From Loktanella gaetbuli (GTDB lineage: Bacteria; Pseudomonadota; Alphaproteobacteria; Rhodobacterales; Rhodobacteraceae), in NCBI RefSeq assembly GCF_020531945.1, contig NZ_JAJATZ010000001.1, positions 310,001 to 374,000 of the forward strand: a stretch of DNA of 64,000 bases, written 5' to 3'. This document shows, piece by piece, positions 16,046 to 25,206 of this stretch. The translations under genes were made by a program, and so were the position numbers. The notes beneath the pieces are model-generated. The model was not told where the DNA came from. It did no database searches and worked only from the letters and a program-made list of their open reading frames with translations. The first letter of the stretch is position 1. The number at the start of each line of letters is the position of its first letter.

Positions 16046-18547
16046 ATGTCGCAGCCCCTGATCGCGCTGATCTTCATGGTCGGTTTGATCATGGGCGGGC
16101 CTGTGGCAGCACAGGTCGGTCTGGACGGGCTGATCGGCGGCACATCTGCCGAAGAAGAACCTGCGCCCGATGCCGCCGCATCCGAGCCCGAGGCCGATAC
16201 CGCAGCACTGGATGCGGCAGAGGCAGCATTTGCCGCCGCGGTGCCGGACCTGTCCGACTGGACAGACCTTGCGGCAGCCGTCGAACGCCAGCTTGATGAT
16301 CCGGGCATATCGGACGCGGCGCTGGCCGAGGCGCGCGATGCCCTGTTCGACTGGCGGCAGCGTTTGTTGGGGCAGACGGGAATCAATTCCGGGCGCATCA
16401 GCACGGTCCAGAGCCAGATCGAGGCGCTGACGCCGGTGGCGGCGGATGCAACACCGTCGCCCGCGATTGCCGCACGCCTGGACAGCTTGGGTCAGGAACT
16501 GGATCGCTTGCGCGCACCGGGCCTGCTGGCGGCAGAAGCCAGCGCGCGGGCCAGCGGTCTGATTTCGGAAATCGACGGTCGCCTGCGGCAGGTCGGTGCA
16601 GAACGCATGTGGTCCCGCGATAACGCCCTGTTCTGGCCAGAGAGCATCGCCGAAGGTGTCAGCGCAGCGCAAGGATCCTTGGCGCAGGCGATCCGTCGCT
16701 ACCAGTTGCGGATCGCCGGTGTCGGCGAGGACCAGTTTCTGGCGAACCTGCCGATCGGAATTGTGGCCTTGCTGGCGGCGCTGGGATTGCTGATCCGGTC
16801 GCCGCGTCTTCTCTTGCGGGCCCAGACCAAGGTGGAACAATCCCACGCCCGTGGGCGCGCAGTCTGGGCATTCCTGCTATCGGGCCTACAGATCGGCCTG
16901 CCGGTTGCGGGGATGTCGTTGCTGTTTCTCGCACTGCGTCAGTTCGGTGTACTGCCAAGCGGTGACACCACGGTGACCAGCGCGGTCTATGCCGCCGGCG
17001 TTCTGGTGATCGTCGCCCGTTGGCTGAACGTGCAATTGTTCCCAAAGGGCGAATTCAACGGACCACTTGGCTACACCGCCGACGTCAGACGCAAGATCCG
17101 GCGCACGGGAATGGCGCTTGGCACTGCGGTTGCCGTCCTGTTGATCATGGCGGCAACGCTGGAGGATGATAACGCATCTGCGCTGGCGCGGGCTGTCGTC
17201 ACCTTTCCTGTGCTGGTTCTCGCCAGCTTGCTGTTGTGGATGCTGGGCGCACTGCTGCGGCGCGCCCCGACCGCCGAGACCGGCGAGGAGAGCAGCGGTC
17301 GGTTCAGGCACGCCCTGGGGCTGATCTACATGGGCGTTGCCGGTGTGACGCCAATTTTGGCCTTGTCGGGATATACGCAGGCCGCGCGCGGCGTATTTGC
17401 GCCGTCGGTCATGACACTGGCGATCCTTGGCGGGTTCATCGTGTTGCAACAGTTGATCACGCGGATCTACGCCCCGGACGATTCGCAAGACGGCGGGTCG
17501 CTGGTGCCGTTTCTGGTCGGCGCGGTACTGGTCGTGTTGCTGTTGCCGGTAACGGCATTGGTCTGGGGGGCCAGCGTCACGGATCTGCTGGAAATCTGGA
17601 CGCAGTTTCTGGCCGGGTTCAGGATCGGGGAAACGGTGGTATCGCCGACCGATTTCCTGACCTTTGCCGCCGTCTTTGCCGTGGGCTACCTTCTGACCCG
17701 TTTCATTCAGCGGTCGCTCAAGAATTCGGTTCTGCCGCGCACGAACCTTGATCTGGGCGGCCAGAACGCCGTTGTGTCCGGGTTGGGTTATGTCGGGATC
17801 ACGCTGGCGGCGCTGATTGCGATCACGCTGGCTGGGATCGACCTGAGCAGTCTGGCCATCGTGGCGGGTGCACTGTCGGTCGGCATCGGTTTTGGTTTGC
17901 AGACGATCGTGCAGAACTTTGTGTCCGGGATCATCCTGCTGATCGAACGCCCCATCGGCGAGGGCGACATGATCGAGGTGAACGGACAGGTCGGTTTCGT
18001 GCGCGACATTTCGGTGCGGTCGACCCGGATCGAAACCTTTGACCGGACCGACGTGATCATTCCCAATGCCGATCTGGTCAGCGGACAGGTCACGAACTGG
18101 ACGCGTGGCAATCTGGTCGGTCGGCTGATCCTGCCGGTCGGCGTGGCTTATGGGTCCGACATCGAACAGGTGCGCGACATTCTGCGTGCTGTGGGCAATA
18201 ATCATCCGCTGGTGATCGCCGATCCCGAACCGCAGGCGCTGTTCGTCGGCTTTGGCGCGTCGTCGCTGGATTTCGAATTGCGTGTCATTCTGCGCGACGT
18301 GAACTGGAAAATGATCGTCACCGACGAAATGAACGGCGAAATCAATGCAAAACTGGCTGCCGCCGGTATCGAAATTCCGTTTCCGCAGCAGGACATCTGG
18401 TTGCGCCAGCCGAAATCATCCGGCACGGAATCCGGCCAGTCCGAGCCCGCGCCACAAAGCCGCCCTTCAGAACCGGAGGCCATGCTGACGTCAGATGATT
18501 TCGAGGCGGACGGCGACGCGGATCCCGATGCAGGGCAGGGTGCATGA
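16046..18547 (+). CDS. DUF3772-type large mechanosensitive channel (MscS family)
   Basis: An 833-residue membrane protein. A signal peptide (about residues 1-23, ending VAAQ) precedes a periplasmic Ala-rich domain of about 200 residues with coiled-coil character, like the DUF3772 domain of large MscS homologues. About ten membrane helices follow. The C-terminal MscS core is clear: the pore helix SLAIVAGALSVGIGFGLQ, NFVSGIILLIERPIGEGD, VRSTRIETFDRTDVIIPN and VTNWTR. A polar tail of about 50 residues ends the protein. Such channels open on hypo-osmotic shock to release solutes, which complements the osmolyte importers upstream. ATG 16046 is chosen over the in-frame TTG that overlaps the cysK stop. 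Confidence 0.88.
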   Translation: MSQPLIALIFMVGLIMGGPVAAQVGLDGLIGGTSAEEEPAPDAAASEPEADTAALDAAEAAFAAAVPDLSDWTDLAAAVERQLDDPGISDAALAEARDALFDWRQRLLGQTGINSGRISTVQSQIEALTPVAADATPSPAIAARLDSLGQELDRLRAPGLLAAEASARASGLISEIDGRLRQVGAERMWSRDNALFWPESIAEGVSAAQGSLAQAIRRYQLRIAGVGEDQFLANLPIGIVALLAALGLLIRSPRLLLRAQTKVEQSHARGRAVWAFLLSGLQIGLPVAGMSLLFLALRQFGVLPSGDTTVTSAVYAAGVLVIVARWLNVQLFPKGEFNGPLGYTADVRRKIRRTGMALGTAVAVLLIMAATLEDDNASALARAVVTFPVLVLASLLLWMLGALLRRAPTAETGEESSGRFRHALGLIYMGVAGVTPILALSGYTQAARGVFAPSVMTLAILGGFIVLQQLITRIYAPDDSQDGGSLVPFLVGAVLVVLLLPVTALVWGASVTDLLEIWTQFLAGFRIGETVVSPTDFLTFAAVFAVGYLLTRFIQRSLKNSVLPRTNLDLGGQNAVVSGLGYVGITLAALIAITLAGIDLSSLAIVAGALSVGIGFGLQTIVQNFVSGIILLIERPIGEGDMIEVNGQVGFVRDISVRSTRIETFDRTDVIIPNADLVSGQVTNWTRGNLVGRLILPVGVAYGSDIEQVRDILRAVGNNHPLVIADPEPQALFVGFGASSLDFELRVILRDVNWKMIVTDEMNGEINAKLAAAGIEIPFPQQDIWLRQPKSSGTESGQSEPAPQSRPSEPEAMLTSDDFEADGDADPDAGQGA

Positions 18548-19266
18548 CGACGGCGTTGTATCTGGATGATGCCTATCAGCGGCAGGCCGAAGGCCGTGTG
18601 ACGGCACTGACAGCCGAAGGCGGCATCGTGCTGAACGCCAGTCTGTTCTATCCCACAGCGGGCGGACAGCCCGGCGATTCCGGACATCTGGAATGGCAGG
18701 GGCGGCGCCTGATGATTGCCACTGCGATCAAGGGGACCGGCGATGATATCATCCTGGTGCCCGCGGAACCCGCGGCCCTGCCGCCCGTGGGAACCCATCT
18801 GACGCAAACGCTGGATTGGGAACGCCGTCACCGTCTGATGCGGATGCACACAGCGCTGCATCTTTTGTCCGTCGTGATTCCCAGACCCGTGACCGGCGGC
18901 CAGATTGCCGAAGCAAAGGGGCGGCTGGATTTCGACATGCAGGACCCCCCTGATGATCGCGACGGTCTGACGGACAGGCTGAACGGCATGATCGCGGCAG
19001 ACCTGCCCGTGACATGGCAATGGATCACGCAGGCTGAGTTGGACGCGCAGCCCGAATTGATCAAGACATTGTCCGTCAAGCCGCCGCGTGGCGCGGATCA
19101 GGTCCGGCTAGTGCAGATCGGGCAGGGCGCTGACCAGATCGACTTGCAACCCTGTGGCGGAACCCATGTCCGCAGCACCATCGAAATCGGTGCGCTGCGT
19201 CTTGGCAAAATCGAAAAGAAGGGCCGCCAGAACCGGCGTGTCTATCTGCATCTGGAGGACGGCTGA
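18544..19266 (+). CDS. alaX: Alanyl-tRNA editing protein AlaX
   Basis: A 240-residue stand-alone editing protein related to the AlaRS editing domain; it hydrolyses Ser (or Gly) mischarged on tRNA-Ala. The metal-binding motifs are complete: HTALH (H-x3-H) near residue 100 and CGGTH (C-x3-H) near residue 205. The FYPTAGGQPGDSG segment near residue 36 is the conserved N-terminal motif. Its ATG overlaps the stop codon of the channel gene by 4 bases and the next gene overlaps its own stop by one base, so it is part of a run of coupled genes. Confidence 0.92.
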   Translation: MTTALYLDDAYQRQAEGRVTALTAEGGIVLNASLFYPTAGGQPGDSGHLEWQGRRLMIATAIKGTGDDIILVPAEPAALPPVGTHLTQTLDWERRHRLMRMHTALHLLSVVIPRPVTGGQIAEAKGRLDFDMQDPPDDRDGLTDRLNGMIAADLPVTWQWITQAELDAQPELIKTLSVKPPRGADQVRLVQIGQGADQIDLQPCGGTHVRSTIEIGALRLGKIEKKGRQNRRVYLHLEDG

Positions 19267-19619
19267 TGTTTCACCTGATCTGTCTCGCGACCGCGGTGAT
19301 CTGTCTAGGGTTGTTCTGCGTTCTGCTGATTTCGCCGGGCCTTTATGTCGGGCTTTATGCGCAACCTGACGCGGGTGCCGCATTCATGGGACGGCGGGCG
19401 GCCCCGATATTTCTGGGGCTGGCGGTCCTGATGTTTTTGCTGCGTGACACGCCGCCGGGGGCACTACGCGATGCCGTGGCGTTCGGCATGGCTGCAACCT
19501 GGGCAGGCATCGCACTGACCGGAATCTGGTCCTACGGCATGGGGCAGGCCAGCTATGCCATCCTGGTTGCTGCCGGGATCGAGTTCGCGATGGCCGCGGC
19601 ATTTGTCATCGCGCGCTAG
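19266..19619 (+). CDS. Small four-helix membrane protein, unknown function
   Basis: A 117-residue hydrophobic protein with about four membrane helices (near residues 5-25, 45-60, 68-88 and 94-115). Recognisable features are QPDAGAAFMGRRAAPIFLGLAV and the Gly/Ala-rich last helix. I do not recognise a characterised family. Its ATG shares a base with the alaX stop codon, so it is translated from the same message. Its stop codon overlaps the stop of the convergent AI-2E transporter gene. Confidence 0.65.
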   Translation: MFHLICLATAVICLGLFCVLLISPGLYVGLYAQPDAGAAFMGRRAAPIFLGLAVLMFLLRDTPPGALRDAVAFGMAATWAGIALTGIWSYGMGQASYAILVAAGIEFAMAAAFVIAR

Positions 19620-20725
19620 CGCTGTTCCAACGCGGCTTCTTCCTCGGGCAGGCCCTCGCGCGACAACAGGATCGCAAAGGGGCGCAATGCGGCGACATGG
19701 CTGCAGACCACCAGCATCATCACCATGATCGGGACCGACAGGAACATGCCGGGAATCCCCCAGACCGCGCCCCAGAACGCCAGTGACAGCAGGATGCCGA
19801 AACTGGACAGGCGCAAGGCACGACCCATCAGCATCGGATCGATGATCGACCCGTTCACAAACTGGATCGTGCCCGCAATGACAAAGATCAATGACGTCAT
19901 CCACGGATCACCCAGCTGGATATAGGCTGCCAGAACCACAAGGCCGGTCGCGATGATGGACCCGATGTTGGGAATGAAATTCAGCACAAAGGTCACGACA
20001 CCCAGCGGCATCGCGATTTCCAGGCCAAACGCCCGCGCAAGGGCATAGGTCATGGCCCCCGTGGCGAGGGAAATGATGGTCTTGACCAGCAGGTAATAGT
20101 TCACGCGGCGGATGATGGACGCGATGATACGCCCGATACGCTTGGCCTGCGCGGGATCACCCGTGAAATTCAACAGCTTGGTCTGGAACCAGACGCGTTC
20201 CGCGAACAGAAATCCCACGAACAGGATCACCAGAACGGTGGCCTGTGTCAGACTGGTGGCCCCGCCTGCCGCGCCGCGCAGGTAGCCTGACAGCTCGATG
20301 GACTGCATGGAATTGCGGACAGCGCTTTCCACGTCGGCACCGGCCCAGGCAAATAACGCCGCCACCGCGTCCGGGGCTCTTTCGGCATAGGCGAGCGTCG
20401 TGACCAAGACCGTGTTGATCTGGGCCACCACGATCGAGGTCAGGGTGATCAGGGCTGTTGCGATCAACAAGACAGCCACAACACTGGCCAGCCAGTTCGG
20501 GACATGAAACGGACCGATGCGTGCACGCGCGATAAAGCTGATCACGTCAGATGTCAGTGAGAACAGAATGATGGCCGTGGCCAGCGAAATCAGGATGAAC
20601 CGCGCCTGCACCAGCAGGAACAGCACCACGGCGAATGCGATGATGATCAGCGCAGCCGTCTGCAGGCGGGTCATGTCTGACCGCTGGTCCTGACCGTCTG
20701 GCGTTGGTTTCGGCGTGTGTTTCAT
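19616..20725 (-). CDS. AI-2E family transporter (PerM/TqsA type)
   Basis: A 369-residue polytopic membrane protein of the AI-2 exporter superfamily, whose members act as autoinducer-2 exporters or Na+/H+-coupled efflux proteins. Seven to eight helices are visible. Family motifs include the ALGVVTF-like helix (AMPLGVVTFVLNFIPNIGSIIA) broken here as PLGVVTFVLNFIPNIGS, and FVNGSIIDPMLMGRALRLS near residue 300. ATG 20725 (MKHTPKP) is preferred because the longer frame would run into the tRNA promoter; an internal ATG at MTRLQTAA, 17 codons later, is also possible, and neither has a strong ribosome site. No luxS is in the window, so AI-2 transport is not implied. Confidence 0.85.
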   Translation of the reverse strand: MKHTPKPTPDGQDQRSDMTRLQTAALIIIAFAVVLFLLVQARFILISLATAIILFSLTSDVISFIARARIGPFHVPNWLASVVAVLLIATALITLTSIVVAQINTVLVTTLAYAERAPDAVAALFAWAGADVESAVRNSMQSIELSGYLRGAAGGATSLTQATVLVILFVGFLFAERVWFQTKLLNFTGDPAQAKRIGRIIASIIRRVNYYLLVKTIISLATGAMTYALARAFGLEIAMPLGVVTFVLNFIPNIGSIIATGLVVLAAYIQLGDPWMTSLIFVIAGTIQFVNGSIIDPMLMGRALRLSSFGILLSLAFWGAVWGIPGMFLSVPIMVMMLVVCSHVAALRPFAILLSREGLPEEEAALEQR

Positions 20726-20839
20726 GGGGCCGTGCTGTTTTGGGACTTGGACGCTGATGCCAGCTGTGGGTGACAAAACTATGTCGGCTCTTGTCCGGGG
20801 TGACAATGCGATGAGCGACAATTTCCCGCGGTAACGGGC

Positions 20840-20868
20840 TTGCACGCCCCGAAAACCCCCGCTAAGTA
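20840..20868 (+). promoter_or_regulatory. Sigma-70-like promoter of tRNA-Ser(GGA)
   Basis: TTGCAC at 20840-20845, a 17-base spacer and TAAGTA at 20863-20868 lie 10 bases before the mature tRNA start. Position and spacing fit; the -10 box is imperfect. Confidence 0.55.
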
Positions 20869-20878
20869 GCCCAGCAAC

Positions 20879-20968
20879 GGACAGGTGGCCGAGTGGTCGA
20901 AGGCGCACGCCTGGAAAGTGTGTAGGCGGGAGACCGTCTCCAGGGTTCGAATCCCTGTCTGTCCGCCA
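20879..20968 (+). tRNA. tRNA-Ser (anticodon GGA)
   Basis: A 90-nt class II tRNA. The acceptor stem GGACAGG pairs with TCTGTCC; the anticodon stem CACGC/GTGTG encloses loop CTGGAAA with anticodon GGA, reading UCC and UCU. A long variable arm follows, then the T arm CAGGG-TTCGAAT-CCCTG, discriminator G and an encoded CCA. Confidence 0.96.
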
Positions 20969-20994
20969 CTTGTCCTCGCGAAAGCGTTCTCCCG

Positions 20995-21015
20995 ATCCGG
21001 CTACGTCCGGATTTT
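20995..21015 (+). terminator. Terminator downstream of tRNA-Ser(GGA)
   Basis: ATCCGG and CCGGAT form a perfect 6-bp stem with loop CTACGT, directly followed by TTTT. It starts 27 bases after the tRNA CCA end. Confidence 0.75.
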
Positions 21016-21016
21016 T

Positions 21017-21388
21017 CGGTTGTTCTCGAGGGATATGCGAGGTGGGCTGAAAACTGGCCGCGGTGCCGGTCGGCCGAGAAGCGGTTTCTCAGAGGCGATG
21101 TCCTCCGGGCCTGATGACTACGTCAGATTTGTAAATTTTTCTACCACATTGAACTTGCTTATCTATTTGACCTGTCGAACTGACCACTTCGACGTCGGTC
21201 TTTTGGCTTAAGGAACACAAATCGAACCAGTGGCTAGGGCAACAGAAATCCCAGATTGGCTCGGGAAAACGTGCAACCTTTTCATCGGTTGCCCCTTTGG
21301 CCCTCGAAGTGCATCTTCGCAAACCGAAAGACAGGCCGTCGGTGTTCAGTCCCAGCTCTCGTCTTCATCATGTTTGACAGGGAATATC
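21017..21388. other. Intergenic segment, no gene recognised
   Basis: About 370 bases between the tRNA terminator and the YeeE gene. It is visibly richer in A and T than the surroundings (for example near 21126-21170). Short frames exist on both strands but none resembles a known protein. A perfect inverted repeat, GTCGAA at 21174 and TTCGAC ending 21193 with an 8-base loop, could be an operator or a weak hairpin. No copy of the tRNA 3' end was found here. Confidence 0.5.
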
Positions 21389-21841
21389 ATGCTGCCATTC
21401 GTCACCACTGCATTCACTCCATTTGCGTCGCTTTTCGGCGGCGTCCTGATCGGGCTTTCGGCCGTCATGGTCATGGGGCTGTTCGGGCGCATTGCCGGGA
21501 TCACGGGGATCACCGCGGGTGGCATCAGCGTGGTGGATCCGACGCAGGCAACCGCTCGCGACTGGTCCTGGCGTCTGGCGTTTCTGGTCGGCCTGATTGC
21601 CGCGCCGCTCTTGGTGACGGCGGTGGCAGTCGAGGTGCCGCACAGCGTGCCTACGAACCTGTGGGGCATGGCCGCAGCGGGTTTGATCGTCGGCACCGGC
21701 ACCGCACTTGGGTCCGGCTGCACATCGGGTCACGGCGTCTGTGGTCTGGCTCGCCTGTCAAAGAGGTCCGCTGTCGCCGTGCTGACCTTCATGGCCTTTG
21801 CCTTTGTCACCGTTTTCATCATCCGACACGTCTGGGGCTAG
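21389..21841 (+). CDS. YeeE/YedE (DUF395) family sulfur transport protein, first half
   Basis: A 150-residue membrane protein with about four helices, of the family related to the thiosulfate importer TsuA (YeeE). The conserved Cys loop GSGCTSGHGVCGLARLSKRS lies near residue 110 and would carry the thiol relay used for thiosulfate or related sulfur species. ATG 21389 has ACAGGGA 7 bases upstream. It is followed at 3 bases by the partner gene, so the two half-size subunits together replace one long TsuA. Sulfur import fits the nearby cysK, although they are 5 kb apart. Confidence 0.88.
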   Translation: MLPFVTTAFTPFASLFGGVLIGLSAVMVMGLFGRIAGITGITAGGISVVDPTQATARDWSWRLAFLVGLIAAPLLVTAVAVEVPHSVPTNLWGMAAAGLIVGTGTALGSGCTSGHGVCGLARLSKRSAVAVLTFMAFAFVTVFIIRHVWG

Positions 21842-21844
21842 GTT

Positions 21845-22264
21845 GTGCGAATTCTCTTTGGTCTTTTGTCAGGTCTCGTCTTTGGTCTTGGCCTCGTGAT
21901 TTCGGGCATGTCGGACCCGGCCAAGGTTCTGAATTTCCTTGATGTTTTTGGTCCGTGGGACCCTTCGCTTGCGTTTGTGATGGGTGGGGCGAGCGTGACG
22001 GCGTACATCGGCTACCGGCTGGTCTGGCGCAGGCCAGCGCCAGTGCTGATGCAATCATTCGACATGCCGGACACCACACGGGTTGATGCACCTTTGTTGA
22101 CCGGGGCCGCGTTGTTCGGAATAGGCTGGGGCATCGGCGGATTTTGTCCGGGTCCAGCCTGGACCGCACTGACATTCGCGGCACCGGGCACGCTGGTGTT
22201 TTTGCCGATGATGCTGATCGGTCTGTACGCAGGCCGCCAGATCAAGGCACGGATGAGCCCCTAG
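21845..22264 (+). CDS. YeeE/YedE family sulfur transport protein, second half
   Basis: A 139-residue, four-helix membrane protein homologous to the C-terminal half of YeeE-type transporters (DUF6691-like). Features seen: GLVFGLGLVISGMSDPAKVLNFLD at the start, given here in part as GLVISGMSDPAKVLNFLD, and GIGWGIGGFCPGPAW near residue 92 with the second conserved Cys. It starts at GTG 21845 three bases after the first half. Its pairing with the upstream gene supports a heteromeric channel for reduced sulfur compounds. Neither a persulfide dioxygenase nor a BigR-type repressor, common neighbours elsewhere, is present. Confidence 0.87.
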   Translation: MRILFGLLSGLVFGLGLVISGMSDPAKVLNFLDVFGPWDPSLAFVMGGASVTAYIGYRLVWRRPAPVLMQSFDMPDTTRVDAPLLTGAALFGIGWGIGGFCPGPAWTALTFAAPGTLVFLPMMLIGLYAGRQIKARMSP

Positions 22265-22545
22265 GTTCGCATAACAAAAAAAATTATCAGGTTGCAGGTA
22301 GAGGCGAGGCATATTCGCCCGTGCTGGAGTGATGACTTTTTCTGGCGCGGTTATGACCCCGGCAGGCTGGCCCTGTTTGGTGCACATTGCCTTTGACCAT
22401 CTTGGTCGGTCAATCAACTGTGACCCCGACGTTGATCCGACACGGGCAGGCGCTAGCTCCCCGGTCAGAGGCGGCACACACCTGTGCTGCGTAAATCAAT
22501 GCCACGCAACCCCGCGCTGTGTCGGCAGACGAAAGGATCACCCCC

Positions 22546-24852
22546 ATGAAAGACCACGCTGCAACGCAAGGTGCCTGCCCATTTCGCGGAACGCGGATCG
22601 GTGGCGCACAAGGTTCAGAGCCGAATGTGAACCACTGGTGGCCGAACCGGTTGAAAGTCGAGGCGCTGTATCAGGACCCGCCGCAGTCCAACCCGCTGGG
22701 CCGCGATTTCGACTATGCCGCAGCCAACGCCAAGATCGACCACAAGGCGCTGTGGGAGGACGTGCGCGCGTTCCTGCATACGCCCGTCGATTGGTGGCCG
22801 TCGGATTATGGTCACTACGGCCCGCAGATGAACCGCATGTCGTGGCATTCGGCTGGCACCTATCGCATCGCTGACGGGCGCGGTGGCGCGGGCCAGGGGA
22901 TGCAGCGCTTTGCGCCGATCAATTCCTGGTGGGACAACGGCAACACGGATAAATCGCGCCGACTACTGGCCCCGATCAAAGCGAAATACGGTGCCGGCCT
23001 CAGCTGGGCCGACCTGATCGCGCTGGCCGGCACCGTCGCGCTGGAGGACATGGGTCTGCCGGTGCAAGGCTTTGCCTATGGCCGCGAGGACGCCTGGTCA
23101 GCTGATGTGAACACCTATTGGGGCCCCGAAGGCTGGTTCGGCAAACCGCCGTCTGAACAGCCCGCGGACCCGCAGCTGGGGCATCCCGAACAGATGGTCA
23201 ATCGTGGTCTGCGCTGGGAAGGCGGACCAAAGGACGACCATTATGATCTGGAAAACCCGCTGGCCGCATCCCACCAGTCGTTGATCTATGTCGACCCCGA
23301 GGGTCCGGGCGGCAACGGCGACCCGATGGATGCCGCGCGCGACATCCGCGAAACCTTTGCCCGGATGGCGATGAACGACGAGGAAACGCTGGCACTGGTC
23401 GCCGGTGGCCATGCCTTTGGCAAATCGCATGGTGCCGTGCCTGCGTCTGAAATCGGTGGCGCACCGGAAATCGCCAAGATGTCCGAACAGGGTCTGGGCT
23501 GGTCGAACCCGGTCGGATCCGGCAACGCCGAACATACTATGACAAACGGGATCGAAGGGTCCTGGACGCCGAACCCGACGCAGTGGGACAACGATTATCT
23601 GACCAACCTGTTCAAATTCGAATGGGAACAGACAAAATCGCCCGCCGGTGCCCTGCAGTGGACGCCGACCGATCCCGATGCGCCGAAAACGCCTGACGCC
23701 CATCTGCCGGGCGTCATGAACCCGCTGATGATGATGACCACGGATATCGCGTTCAAGGTCGATCCGGCCTATCGCAAGATCGCCGAAAGATTCCTCGAGG
23801 ATTTCGATTATTTCACCGAAACCTTTTCCAAGGCGTGGCACAAGCTGATGCACCGCGATCTGGGCCCGACCTCGCGTTGGCTGGGGCCGGATCAGGGTGA
23901 CACGTTCATTTGGCAGGACCCGGTGCCCGAGGTTGATCATCCGCTGATCAACGAGACGCAGATTGCCGACCTCAAAACGCGTGCGCTGGATCTGGATGTC
24001 TCTGCGACCGATCTGATCGCGGCGGCATGGGCCGCGGCATCGACATACCGCGACAGCGACAAACGTGGCGGGGCCAACGGTGCACGGGTGCAACTGGCAC
24101 CACAGCGTGGCTGGACCGTGAACAATCCCGCACGTCTGGACCGTGTCCTGAATGCGCTGACCGGGTTGAAGTCCGACTTTGATGCGAAAGGCCCGGCAAA
24201 GGTATCGATGGCCGACCTGATCGTGTTGGCCGGCTGCGCCGGGATCGAAGCCGCCGCCAAGGCCGGGGGACACGATGTGACGGTGCCGTTCGTGCCGGGC
24301 CGCACCGACGCCACGGCCGACATGACGGACGACGAAAGCTTTGAGTGGCTGCGCCCGGTTGTCGACGGTTTCCGCAACTATGTGGACGATGCGGTGGGCT
24401 ATAGTGTTTCGCCCGAACAGATCGCGCTGGACAAGGCGGCATTGCTGTCGCTGTCGGCACCGGAATGGACCGCACTGACCGGTGGCCTGAGGGTGCTGGA
24501 TCAGAACTGGGACGGATCGGACAAGGGTGTGTTCACGGATCGTCCCGGCACGTTGTCGGCTGATTTCTTCCGCGAACTGGTTTCTACCGATCTGGACTGG
24601 CAGCCTGAAACGGATGCTGAAACGGCCTTTGATCTGGTTGATCGCGCAACCGGCCAGACCCGCTGGCATGCCACGCGCCTGGACCTGGTATTCGGTGCGA
24701 ATGCCGAATTGCGCCAGATTTCAGAGCTGTATGCCGGTGTCGATGGGGAACGGTATTTTGTCGATACATTCGTGCGGGCCTGGCACAAGGTGATGATGCT
24801 GGACCGTTTCGACGCCAAGGCCGAACGCAAGGCCGCAGTCAGCGACTGCTGA
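22546..24852 (+). CDS. katG: Catalase-peroxidase
   Basis: A 768-residue bifunctional heme enzyme that removes H2O2. The distal site is RMSWHSAGTYR (Arg97, Trp100, His101), the proximal His is His289 in GGHAFGKSHG, and the Met-Tyr-Trp adduct residues needed for catalase activity are all present (Trp100, Tyr248 in LIYVDPEG, Met274 in RMAMNDEET). The C-terminal duplicated, heme-free domain is complete. The loop before Tyr248 is longer than usual and the segment AASHQSL differs from the common AAVQMGL. ATG 22546 follows AAAGGATCACCCCC. About 280 bases upstream hold no recognisable gene and presumably contain its promoter; no oxyR is adjacent. Confidence 0.95.
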   Translation: MKDHAATQGACPFRGTRIGGAQGSEPNVNHWWPNRLKVEALYQDPPQSNPLGRDFDYAAANAKIDHKALWEDVRAFLHTPVDWWPSDYGHYGPQMNRMSWHSAGTYRIADGRGGAGQGMQRFAPINSWWDNGNTDKSRRLLAPIKAKYGAGLSWADLIALAGTVALEDMGLPVQGFAYGREDAWSADVNTYWGPEGWFGKPPSEQPADPQLGHPEQMVNRGLRWEGGPKDDHYDLENPLAASHQSLIYVDPEGPGGNGDPMDAARDIRETFARMAMNDEETLALVAGGHAFGKSHGAVPASEIGGAPEIAKMSEQGLGWSNPVGSGNAEHTMTNGIEGSWTPNPTQWDNDYLTNLFKFEWEQTKSPAGALQWTPTDPDAPKTPDAHLPGVMNPLMMMTTDIAFKVDPAYRKIAERFLEDFDYFTETFSKAWHKLMHRDLGPTSRWLGPDQGDTFIWQDPVPEVDHPLINETQIADLKTRALDLDVSATDLIAAAWAAASTYRDSDKRGGANGARVQLAPQRGWTVNNPARLDRVLNALTGLKSDFDAKGPAKVSMADLIVLAGCAGIEAAAKAGGHDVTVPFVPGRTDATADMTDDESFEWLRPVVDGFRNYVDDAVGYSVSPEQIALDKAALLSLSAPEWTALTGGLRVLDQNWDGSDKGVFTDRPGTLSADFFRELVSTDLDWQPETDAETAFDLVDRATGQTRWHATRLDLVFGANAELRQISELYAGVDGERYFVDTFVRAWHKVMMLDRFDAKAERKAAVSDC

Positions 24853-24878
24853 TCGCGTCGGGACCCACACAAACGCAG

Positions 24879-24900
24879 GACGCCGCCCGAGGGCGGCGTC
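24879..24900 (+). terminator. Terminator downstream of katG
   Basis: A perfect inverted repeat, GACGCCGCCC then GGGCGGCGTC, with only a few loop bases, starts 27 bases after the katG stop. No T-run follows. Confidence 0.65.
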
Positions 24901-24983
24901 CATGCATCTGGCTGTCAGGTTCACACGGACACAAAATGCGCCGCCGCAAGGGCAGGGCACAATTCGAATGACAAGTGAAAGTG

Positions 24984-25073
24984 TGGCGGAGAGACAGGGA
25001 TTCGAACCCTGGGAACCCTTGCAGGCTCAACGGTTTTCGAGACCGCCCCGTTCGACCACTCCGGCACCTCTCC
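24984..25073 (-). tRNA. tRNA-Ser (anticodon CGA)
   Basis: A 90-nt class II tRNA on the minus strand. Acceptor GGAGAGG pairs with TCTCTCC; anticodon stem GCGGT/ACCGT encloses CTCGAAA, anticodon CGA, reading UCG. The long variable arm, T arm CAGGG-TTCGAAT-CCCTG, discriminator G and encoded CCA are present. Confidence 0.96.
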
Positions 25074-25206
25074 GCACCAAGGGTCAACGGTGCGGCGTGT
25101 AATCGCCCTTGCGCGGGTCTGCAAGCCCCAAGATGCGGCCTTTGTCCTTGTCTGTTGCCGATGGCCGGTTACCTATTTCACATCAGCCCACCCGAAGGAC
25201 CACTTC

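Noticed and set aside
19616..20725. AI-2 quorum-sensing export.
   Set aside because: The AI-2E family is broad and there is no luxS or AI-2 receptor nearby; the family label alone does not support that function.
20968..21388. Possible integrated element at the 3' end of tRNA-Ser(GGA).
   Set aside because: No integrase, no repeat of the tRNA 3' end and no mobile genes were found; only the AT-richer gap remains.
23272..23380. KatG seemed to lack the Met of the Met-Tyr-Trp adduct, because AAVQMGL reads AASHQSL.
   Set aside because: The adduct Tyr is in LIYVDPEG and the Met in RMAMNDEET, both present with Trp100. The altered segment is not part of the adduct.
24960..24985. Direct repeat of tRNA sequence (GGATTCGAACCCTG) as an attachment site.
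   Set aside because: It is the T arm of the minus-strand tRNA-Ser(CGA) itself.
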